Part shown: piece by piece, positions 24,733-31,975 of the stretch
How the letters are laid out: each line of letters opens with the position of its first letter
Position numbering within the stretch: position 1 is the stretch's first letter
NCBI GenBank assembly: GCA_945971355.1
Contig: CAMFPD010000001.1
Location: 1 to 47,276, forward strand
Length of the DNA: 47,276 nucleotides
Direction: 5' to 3'
Source: an uncultured Lachnobacterium sp.
GTDB lineage: Bacteria > Bacillota > Clostridia > Lachnospirales > Lachnospiraceae
The notes under the pieces: generated by a model
The model's input: the letters and a program-made list of their open reading frames with translations, nothing else
Told to the model about the DNA's origin: nothing
The model's database searches: none
Translations under genes and position numbers: made by a program

Positions 24733-26412
24733 ATGATAAGTGATAACGCAAGATCAGGAATGCAGCAGGCACCTGCAAGAAGCTTATTTAACGCATTGGG
24801 ATTTACACCAGAAGAGATGAAAAAGCCAATGGTAGGTATCGTTAGTTCATACAATGAAATCGTACCAGGACATATGAATATAGATAAAATTGTTGACGCT
24901 GTAAAGCTCGGAGTAGCAGAGGCAGGTGGAGTACCAGTTGTTTTTCCAGCAATTGCTGTATGTGATGGAATTGCAATGGGACACATCGGAATGAAGTATT
25001 CTCTTGTTACCCGTGATCTTATTGCAGATTCTACAGAGTGTATGGCATTAGCACATCAGTTTGATGCTCTTGTAATGGTACCAAACTGTGATAAGAATGT
25101 ACCAGGACTTTTGATGGCAGCAGCAAGACTTAATCTTCCAACTGTATTTGTGTCAGGCGGACCAATGCTTGCTGGCCATGTAAAGGGACAGAAGAGATCG
25201 CTTTCATCTATGTTTGAGGCTGTAGGTTCATACGCAGCAGGAACAATGACTGAGGAAGACGTATGTGAGTTTGAAAACAAGGTATGTCCTACATGTGGCT
25301 CTTGTTCAGGAATGTATACAGCAAATTCAATGAACTGTCTTACAGAGGCACTTGGAATGGGATTGAGAGGAAACGGAACAATTCCAGCAGTTTATTCTGA
25401 GAGAATCAAACTTGCAAAGCATGCAGGTATGGCAGTAATGGATATGTTTAATAAAGGCATCAAAGCACGTGATATCCTGACTAAGGAGGCAATTATGAAT
25501 GCTCTTACAGTTGATATGGCACTTGGATGTTCTACAAATTCAATGCTTCATTTGCCGGCAATCGCCCATGAAATAGGATTTGATTTTGATATTAGTTTTG
25601 CAAATCCAATTAGTGAGAAAACACCTAACCTTTGTCATCTTGCACCAGCTGGTCCTACATATATGGAAGATTTAAATGAAGCTGGCGGTGTTTGGGCAGT
25701 GATGAAGGAGCTTGCTGATATTGGACTTATCAATACAGATTGTATGACTGTAACAGGGAAGACTGTAGGAGAGAATATTGCAAATGCAGTAAATAGAAAT
25801 CCAGAGGTTATCCGTACTGTTGATAATCCATACTCAAAGACAGGTGGACTTGCAGTTCTCAAGGGAAATCTCGCACCAGATGGATCTGTAGTTAAGCGTT
25901 CAGCTGTTGTTGATGAGATGATGGTTCATGAGGGACCTGCAAGAGTATTTGACTGTGAGGAAGATGCAATTGCAGCAATTAAAGGTGGAAAAATTGTTGC
26001 TGGAGATGTAGTTGTTATCAGATATGAAGGACCTAAGGGTGGCCCAGGAATGAGAGAGATGCTTAACCCAACATCTGCAATTGCAGGAATGGGACTTGGA
26101 AGCTCAGTAGCACTTATTACAGATGGACGTTTCTCAGGAGCTAGCCGTGGTGCTTCAATAGGACATGTTTCACCAGAGGCAGCTGTGGGTGGACCAATTG
26201 CCCTTGTTGAGGAGGGAGACATCATCAAGATTAATATTCCAGCAATGACTCTTGATATTGATGTGTCAGATGAAGAAATGGCAGCTAGAAAAGCTAAGTG
26301 GCAGCCAAGAGAACCTAAGGTTACAACAGGCTACCTTAAGAGATATGCATCGCTTGTTACATCTGGAAACAGGGGAGCAATTCTTGCACTTCCAGGAGAA
26401 CAGAATGCATAA
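24733..26412 (+). CDS. ilvD: Dihydroxy-acid dehydratase
   Basis: Fe-S dehydratase making the 2-oxo acid precursors of valine and isoleucine. ATG 24733 is preferred because AAAGGAG lies 9 bases upstream; the frame is open back to 24685, inside the leuB end. 559 residues fits the family. Cluster cysteines sit in CDKNVPGLLMAAARL and CPTCGSCSGMYTANSMNCL. C-terminal GRFSGASRGASIGHVSPEAA is diagnostic. It is between leuB and ilvB in a branched-chain amino acid operon. Confidence 0.98.
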   Translation: MISDNARSGMQQAPARSLFNALGFTPEEMKKPMVGIVSSYNEIVPGHMNIDKIVDAVKLGVAEAGGVPVVFPAIAVCDGIAMGHIGMKYSLVTRDLIADSTECMALAHQFDALVMVPNCDKNVPGLLMAAARLNLPTVFVSGGPMLAGHVKGQKRSLSSMFEAVGSYAAGTMTEEDVCEFENKVCPTCGSCSGMYTANSMNCLTEALGMGLRGNGTIPAVYSERIKLAKHAGMAVMDMFNKGIKARDILTKEAIMNALTVDMALGCSTNSMLHLPAIAHEIGFDFDISFANPISEKTPNLCHLAPAGPTYMEDLNEAGGVWAVMKELADIGLINTDCMTVTGKTVGENIANAVNRNPEVIRTVDNPYSKTGGLAVLKGNLAPDGSVVKRSAVVDEMMVHEGPARVFDCEEDAIAAIKGGKIVAGDVVVIRYEGPKGGPGMREMLNPTSAIAGMGLGSSVALITDGRFSGASRGASIGHVSPEAAVGGPIALVEEGDIIKINIPAMTLDIDVSDEEMAARKAKWQPREPKVTTGYLKRYASLVTSGNRGAILALPGEQNA

Positions 26413-26448
26413 GGCTTAGGCCAAAAATAGTTATAGAGGATTAGAAAT

Positions 26449-28131
26449 ATGCAATTAACAGGATCACAGATAATTATAGAATGTTTAAAAGAACAGGGAG
26501 TTGATACCGTTTTCGGATATCCAGGAGGAGCAATCTTAAATGTATATGATGAGCTCTACAAGCATCCAGAGATTAAGCATGTGCTTACAAGTCATGAGCA
26601 GGGTGCTAGTCATGCGGCTGATGGATATGCCAGAAGTACAGGAAAAGTAGGAGTCTGCATGGCTACATCAGGTCCAGGAGCGACTAACCTCGTAACTGGA
26701 ATTTCCACAGCATACATGGATTCAATACCAATGGTAGCTATTACTTGTAACGTAACAGTGCCATTGCTTGGAAAGGACAGTTTCCAGGAGGTAGATATTG
26801 CAGGAATAACAACACCTGTTACAAAATATAGTTTTATTGTTAAGGATATCAATAAGCTTGCAGATACAATAAGAAGAGCCTTTGATATTGCAAGAAAAGG
26901 ACGTCCAGGTCCTGTATTAGTTGATATTCCAAAGGATGTTACAGCTCAGAAGGTTGAGTATGTGAAGAAGGAAATTGAATTTCCAGCACCAAAGACTGAA
27001 AACATTACAGAAGAGGCTGTCAATAGGGCAGTTGAATTGATTTCAAAGGCAAAGAAACCATACATTTTTGTAGGTGGAGGTGCGGTTCTTTCAGGAGCCA
27101 GTGAGGAACTGAAGAAGTTTGTAGAATTAGTTGATGCACCTGTATGTGACACCCTTATGGGAAAGGGCGCATACGACGGAACTTCTGATAATTACACAGG
27201 AATGCTTGGAATGCATGGAACAAAAGCATCAAATCTTGGTGTATCAGAATGTGATTTGTTAATAGCAATAGGAACTAGATTTTCAGACCGTGTACTTGGA
27301 AATCCAAAGAAGTTTGCTAAGCAGGCCAAGATACTACAGATTGATGTTGATCCGGCAGAAATAAATAAAAATATCAGAGTTACAGCAGATGTAGTTGGCG
27401 ATGTAAAAGAAGTGTTAAAGCGTATTAATGAAAAACTTACACAGCTTGACCATGCTGCATGGAATGAGCATATTGCAGAGTACACAAAGACATTCCCACT
27501 TGAATATAATAAAAATGGACTTTCTGGTCCTGCCGTAATTGAGACAATTTATGAGATGGTTCATGGGGATGCAATTATGGTAACTGAGGTTGGACAGCAT
27601 CAGATGTGGGCTGCCCAGTACTATAAATATAGTAAACCAAGACATTTGCTTACATCGGGTGGACTTGGAACTATGGGATACGGTCTAGGTGCTGCTATTG
27701 GTGCTCAGACAGCAAATCCAGATAAGCAGGTAATTAATATAGCTGGTGATGGATGCTTTAGAATGAATATGAATGAGATTGCAACTGCATCCAGAGAGAA
27801 GCTTCCACTTATTGAGGTTATTATAAATAATCATGTGCTTGGAATGGTTAGACAGTGGCAGACATTATTTTATGATAAGCATTATTCAGCTACAATACTT
27901 GATGATGGTGTTGATTATGTAAAGCTTTGTGAGGCTATGGGAGCAGAGGCAAGACGAGTAACTACACAGGAAGAGTTCAGAGAAGCCTTTGCAGAGGCAC
28001 TTGAGTGTAAGAAACCCTTTGTAATTGATTGTATTATTGATTCTGATGATAAGGTATGGCCAATGGTTGCGCCAGGAACACCGATTAATGAAGCCTTTGA
28101 TGAGGATGATTACAATTCAAAAAATAAATAG
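26449..28131 (+). CDS. ilvB: Acetolactate synthase, large (catalytic) subunit
   Basis: TPP-dependent condensation that starts valine and isoleucine synthesis. 560 residues. Catalytic Glu in SHEQGASHAADGYAR near 50, PYR domain ATSGPGATNLVTGI, FAD/central domain GGGAVLSGA, and the TPP-Mg motif GDGCFRMNMNEIATA near 436 followed by NNHVLGMVRQWQ. The C-terminus is typical of anabolic AHAS rather than the FAD-free catabolic enzyme. No ilvN regulatory subunit and no ilvC follow; the next gene is serC. AGAGGA precedes the ATG. Confidence 0.96.
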   Translation: MQLTGSQIIIECLKEQGVDTVFGYPGGAILNVYDELYKHPEIKHVLTSHEQGASHAADGYARSTGKVGVCMATSGPGATNLVTGISTAYMDSIPMVAITCNVTVPLLGKDSFQEVDIAGITTPVTKYSFIVKDINKLADTIRRAFDIARKGRPGPVLVDIPKDVTAQKVEYVKKEIEFPAPKTENITEEAVNRAVELISKAKKPYIFVGGGAVLSGASEELKKFVELVDAPVCDTLMGKGAYDGTSDNYTGMLGMHGTKASNLGVSECDLLIAIGTRFSDRVLGNPKKFAKQAKILQIDVDPAEINKNIRVTADVVGDVKEVLKRINEKLTQLDHAAWNEHIAEYTKTFPLEYNKNGLSGPAVIETIYEMVHGDAIMVTEVGQHQMWAAQYYKYSKPRHLLTSGGLGTMGYGLGAAIGAQTANPDKQVINIAGDGCFRMNMNEIATASREKLPLIEVIINNHVLGMVRQWQTLFYDKHYSATILDDGVDYVKLCEAMGAEARRVTTQEEFREAFAEALECKKPFVIDCIIDSDDKVWPMVAPGTPINEAFDEDDYNSKNK

Positions 28132-28171
28132 TTAGAAAATGTTTACTAGTTAAGAAAGTGAGGATGAAAAT

Positions 28172-29254
28172 ATGAGCAGAGTATATAACTTTTCAGCAGG
28201 TCCTGCTGTACTTCCAGAGGAAGTGTTAAGAGAAGCAGCAGATGAAATGATGGATTATAAGGGCAGTGGAATGTCTGTGATGGAGATGAGTCATAGATCT
28301 AAATGGTTTGATGACATCATCAAAGAGGCAGAGGCAGATCTTCGTGATCTTATGAATATTCCGGACAACTATAAGGTTCTTTTCCTTCAGGGAGGAGCAT
28401 CTCAGTTTTTTGCAGAGGTACCAATGAACCTTATGAAGAACAAAAAGGCTGGATACATCATTACAGGACAGTGGGCAAAGAAAGCTTTTCAGGAAGCAAA
28501 GATTTATGGTGAAGCAGTAGAACTTGCATCATCAGCAGATCAGACTTTCTCATATATTCCTGATTGTTCAGATCTTCCAATTACAGATGATATGGATTAT
28601 GTATATATCTGCGAGAACAATACAATCTATGGAACAAAGTTCAAGACATTACCAGATACAAAAGGAAAATTACTTGTATCAGATGTTTCCTCATGTTTCT
28701 TATCAGAGCCAATTGATGTCTCAAAATATGGTGTAGTTTATGGTGGAGTACAGAAAAATATCGGACCAGCAGGAGTTGTAATTGCAATTATTCGTGAGGA
28801 TCTCATTACAGATGAATGTCTTCCAGGAACACCAACAATGCTCAAGTGGAAGACACAGGCTGACAATGACAGTCTTTATAATACACCACCTTGTTATGGA
28901 ATTTATATATGTGGTAAGGTGTTCAAGTGGCTTAAGAAGATGGGCGGCCTTGAAGCTATGAAGAAGCATAATGAGGAGAAGGCAGCTATCCTTTATGATT
29001 TCCTTGAGGAGAGCAAAATGTTCAAGGGAACAGTTCGCAAGGAGGACCGATCACTTATGAATGTTCCATTTGTAACTGGAGATGCTGACCTTGATGCAAA
29101 ATTTGTAAAGGAAGCAACAGCAGCTGGATTTGTGAACCTCAAGGGTCATCGTACAGTTGGTGGTATGAGAGCTTCTATCTACAATGCAATGCCAAAAGAG
29201 GGCGTTGAGAAGCTTGTGGAGTTTATGAAGAAATTCGAAGCTGAGAATTCATAA
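28172..29254 (+). CDS. serC: Phosphoserine aminotransferase
   Basis: PLP enzyme converting 3-phosphohydroxypyruvate and glutamate to phosphoserine. 360 residues. N-terminal VYNFSAGPAVLPEEVL and GMSVMEMSHRS are diagnostic. The PLP lysine lies in YGGVQKNIGPAGV near 194. The C-terminus has the substrate-binding HRTVGGMRASIYNAMP. It begins 40 bases after ilvB and precedes serA, giving two steps of serine synthesis together. GAGGATG precedes the ATG. Confidence 0.98.
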   Translation: MSRVYNFSAGPAVLPEEVLREAADEMMDYKGSGMSVMEMSHRSKWFDDIIKEAEADLRDLMNIPDNYKVLFLQGGASQFFAEVPMNLMKNKKAGYIITGQWAKKAFQEAKIYGEAVELASSADQTFSYIPDCSDLPITDDMDYVYICENNTIYGTKFKTLPDTKGKLLVSDVSSCFLSEPIDVSKYGVVYGGVQKNIGPAGVVIAIIREDLITDECLPGTPTMLKWKTQADNDSLYNTPPCYGIYICGKVFKWLKKMGGLEAMKKHNEEKAAILYDFLEESKMFKGTVRKEDRSLMNVPFVTGDADLDAKFVKEATAAGFVNLKGHRTVGGMRASIYNAMPKEGVEKLVEFMKKFEAENS

Positions 29255-29310
29255 AATAGTTACGATTGTAGTTTTTTTGAGTGTTTTATTGTATAAAAAA
29301 GGAGTAGAGT

Positions 29311-30474
29311 ATGTACAAGTATAATTGCCTCAACCCAATTGCTGGAGTAGGACTTGATTTGTTTTCAGATGAGTATACAAAGGTTGATGAATTAAAGGAT
29401 GCAGATGCGGCTTTAGTAAGAAGTGCTGCTATGCATGATATGGATTTGCCTGATACACTTCTTGCAGTTGCAAGAGCTGGAGCTGGAGTAAATAATATTC
29501 CGCTTGATAAATGTGCAGAGAAGGGTATTGTAGTTTTCAATACACCAGGAGCAAATGCAAACGGAGTAAAGGAGCTTGTATTTGCAGGAATGCTCTATGC
29601 ATCACGTGATATTGTTGGTGGAATTGACTGGTGTTTAGAGAACCAGAATGATGAGAATATTGCAAAGACAGCAGAGAAGCAGAAGAAGAACTTTGCTGGA
29701 ACAGAGATTTCTGGAAAGAAGCTTGGTGTTATTGGACTTGGAGCAATCGGTGTCCTTGTTGCAAATGCAGCTACACATCTTGGAATGGAGGTATATGGAT
29801 ATGATCCATATATATCTGTAAATGCAGCATGGAACTTATCAAGAAGCGTTAAACATGTAACAAATGTTGAGGATATTTACCGTGAATGTGATTTTATTAC
29901 AGTTCATGTTCCACTTTTAGATTCAACAAAGAAAATGATTAGCGCTGAGGCCATTGCATTGATGAAACCTACAGCAATCGTGCTTAACTTTGCAAGAGAC
30001 CTTCTTGTAGACGAGGAGGCAATTGTAGATGCATTAGCAGCTGGTAAGCTTCATAAGTATGTATCTGACTTCCCTAATACAACAACAGTTGGAGCAAAGG
30101 GTTGTATCGTAACTCCACATCTTGGAGCTTCAACAGCAGAGTCAGAGGATAACTGTGCAATTATGGCAGTAAGAGAAATCCGAGATTACCTTGAGAATGG
30201 TAATATTGTTCATTCTGTAAATTTCCCAGATTGTAACATGGGTGCTTGTACAACAGCAGGACGCCTTGGTATTCTTCACAAGAATGAGAAGGGTATCATT
30301 GCAAAGTTTACAACAGTGCTTGGCGATGCAGATGTAAATGTATCTGACCTTACAAATAAGGGAAAAGGTGATTATGCATATTCATTAATCGATATTGACT
30401 CAGTTGCTTCTGAAACTGTAGTAGAGCAGATTAAAAATATCGAAGGTGTACTCAGAGTGCGCGTAGTTAAATAA
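29311..30474 (+). CDS. serA: D-3-phosphoglycerate dehydrogenase with C-terminal ACT domain
   Basis: First step of serine synthesis. 387 residues: catalytic and NAD domains (about 1-300) and an ACT domain (about 315-387, GIIAKFTTVLGDADVNV) that may bind serine. The Rossmann motif is LGVIGLGAIG at 138-147. R229 (NFARDLLVDEEA) and H270 (TPHLGAST) of the catalytic set are present. The segment between them is about 11 residues shorter than in E. coli SerA and contains no Glu, so the usual third catalytic residue is missing. Pairing with serC supports the SerA assignment. GGAG lies before the ATG; a terminator follows. Confidence 0.93.
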   Translation: MYKYNCLNPIAGVGLDLFSDEYTKVDELKDADAALVRSAAMHDMDLPDTLLAVARAGAGVNNIPLDKCAEKGIVVFNTPGANANGVKELVFAGMLYASRDIVGGIDWCLENQNDENIAKTAEKQKKNFAGTEISGKKLGVIGLGAIGVLVANAATHLGMEVYGYDPYISVNAAWNLSRSVKHVTNVEDIYRECDFITVHVPLLDSTKKMISAEAIALMKPTAIVLNFARDLLVDEEAIVDALAAGKLHKYVSDFPNTTTVGAKGCIVTPHLGASTAESEDNCAIMAVREIRDYLENGNIVHSVNFPDCNMGACTTAGRLGILHKNEKGIIAKFTTVLGDADVNVSDLTNKGKGDYAYSLIDIDSVASETVVEQIKNIEGVLRVRVVK

Positions 30475-30503
30475 GTTAATAATATTTGATATATTATTAT
30501 GAG

Positions 30504-30545
30504 AATACCTGGGCTTGACGAATGTCTTGTCTGGGTATTTTTGTT
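30504..30545 (+). terminator. Intrinsic terminator after serA
   Basis: AATACC-T-GGG on the left pairs with the CT-GGGTATT side, extended by GAC/GTC near a GAAT loop; the stem contains some G-T pairs and a small internal loop. It runs into TTTTTG. It closes the serC-serA unit. Confidence 0.8.
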
Positions 30546-30639
30546 AAAAAAATATGTCATAAAATTAATGAAGAATTTGGGTATTTGGTTTATAATATGG
30601 TATGAAAACAATAAGAGATGAAAATAAGAGGTGTGACAA

Positions 30640-31545
30640 ATGGCAATACTTGCAAATGTGATGTCAACAGAAGCTGAGCAGGTGGCGGAAGCTGCCAAGA
30701 ATGTTGCTACAGATGTTGTTGAAAATCCAGGTGTTATAAAACAGTACCTGGAAAAATTTCTTCCTTCAGTACTTAGCTTTGCAATTCAGGTTGTAGTGGC
30801 AATAGTGGTTCTTGTGATCGGAACAAGAATTATTAAGGGCATTGTGAAAATGCTGAAGAAGGGATTTGCCCGTAGAAATATGGAGTTAGGTGTGTCTAAC
30901 TTTTTAGCAAATCTGATTCAGTATGTTCTATATTTTATATTGATAATGATGATTTTATCCTGGTTTGGTGTTGCAACAGGCTCTGTGGTTGCTATGCTTG
31001 GTTCTGCTGGACTTACAATTGGTTTAGCATTGCAAGGCAGCTTGGCAAACTTTGCAGGTGGTGTTTTAATTCTTATATTAAAACCATTTAAAGTAGGGGA
31101 TTATGTCTCTGTAAACGGTGATACAGTTATGGGAACTGTAATGGAAATTACTATGTTCTACACCAAAATCAGTAGTGATGATAATAAGGTGGTTCATATA
31201 CCTAATGGTACACTGGCAGACTCAAATATCACTAACTTTACCATGATGGATAAGCGAAGAATAGATGTGTCCGTGGGAGTTGCATACGAGTCTGATTTGG
31301 CTAAGGTTAAGGCTGTGCTTACTGAGGTGGTTGAAAGTCAGGAATTAGTCTTGAAGGAAGAGCCGATAAATGTATTTGTCAAGGAACTTGGCGATAGTGC
31401 GGTTGAAATGGGCATAAGAGTATGGGTTAAGAATCAGGATTTCTGGCCAACAAAGTGGAAGCTTACGGAGGAAATAAAACTGGCTCTGGATAAAAACAAT
31501 ATCTCTATACCATATCCACAAATGGATATAACTGTGAAAAAATAA
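30640..31545 (+). CDS. mscS: MscS-type small-conductance mechanosensitive channel
   Basis: Pressure-relief channel in the membrane. 301 residues. A short amphipathic N-terminus is followed by helices at about 46-67 and 88-110, then the pore helix TM3 (VVAMLGSAGLTIGLALQGSL), rich in Gly/Ala as required for packing. FAGGVLILILKPFKVGDYV and the beta domain follow (VVHIPNGTLADSNITNF). Both parts are typical of MscS. GAGGTG precedes the ATG. A TATAAT at 30591 lies upstream, but its -35 partner is poor. It appears to be a single-gene unit. Confidence 0.95.
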   Translation: MAILANVMSTEAEQVAEAAKNVATDVVENPGVIKQYLEKFLPSVLSFAIQVVVAIVVLVIGTRIIKGIVKMLKKGFARRNMELGVSNFLANLIQYVLYFILIMMILSWFGVATGSVVAMLGSAGLTIGLALQGSLANFAGGVLILILKPFKVGDYVSVNGDTVMGTVMEITMFYTKISSDDNKVVHIPNGTLADSNITNFTMMDKRRIDVSVGVAYESDLAKVKAVLTEVVESQELVLKEEPINVFVKELGDSAVEMGIRVWVKNQDFWPTKWKLTEEIKLALDKNNISIPYPQMDITVKK

Positions 31546-31564
31546 TAATTTTTTGACAAATACG

Positions 31565-31593
31565 TTGACACTTTTGGTTAAATGTGCTAGTCT
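31565..31593 (+). promoter_or_regulatory. Promoter of the cold-shock gene
   Basis: TTGACA (perfect), 17 bases, TAGTCT. This leaves a leader of roughly 50 bases before the csp ATG. An additional TTGACA occurs 12 bases upstream. Confidence 0.65.
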
Positions 31594-31649
31594 ACATAAA
31601 GTGGGAAGCCACAGAACAAATGTTTTTTGTATTTAGGAGGAAGTTATTT

Positions 31650-31853
31650 ATGCAACAGGGAACAGTAAAATGGTTCAACGCAAAAAAGGGATATGGATTT
31701 ATTTCTGATGAGGGTGGAAATGAGATTTTTGTACATTTCTCAGCACTCAATATGGAAGGATTCAAGGAGCTTAAAGATGGCGAGAAGGTTGAATTCGAAG
31801 TAATAGACGGAGAAAAAGGTCCACAGGCTTCAAACGTTAGTCGTATTGCATAG
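31650..31853 (+). CDS. csp: Cold-shock protein (CspA family)
   Basis: Single-stranded nucleic-acid-binding beta-barrel RNA chaperone, 67 residues. RNP1 is KGYGFISDE and RNP2 is EIFVHFSAL. It begins QQGTVKWFNAKKG after the Met. The start is fixed by AGGAGG 8 bases upstream; longer readings from 31584 lack a binding site. It stands alone between its own promoter and a strong terminator. The short leader could form the cold-responsive structure known for this family, but I cannot show that. Confidence 0.97.
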   Translation: MQQGTVKWFNAKKGYGFISDEGGNEIFVHFSALNMEGFKELKDGEKVEFEVIDGEKGPQASNVSRIA

Positions 31854-31879
31854 TCTGACTGACATATATGTGAAATTAT

Positions 31880-31910
31880 AACCCCGAACAGTAGTGTTCG
31901 GGGTTGTTTT
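31880..31910 (+). terminator. Intrinsic terminator of the cold-shock gene
   Basis: AACCCCGAACA pairs perfectly with TGTTCGGGGTT around GTAG, followed by GTTTT. Very stable. Confidence 0.93.
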
Positions 31911-31975
31911 GTGTTATAATATTAACGTTTCCGACTTTTGGTGGGAGATAGCTTGATTTTGGAGGAAATAATTTA

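Noticed and set aside
31584..31649. 22-residue extension of the cold-shock protein
   Set aside because: The stretch overlaps the promoter -10 and leader, and the canonical AGGAGG-ATG is at 31650.
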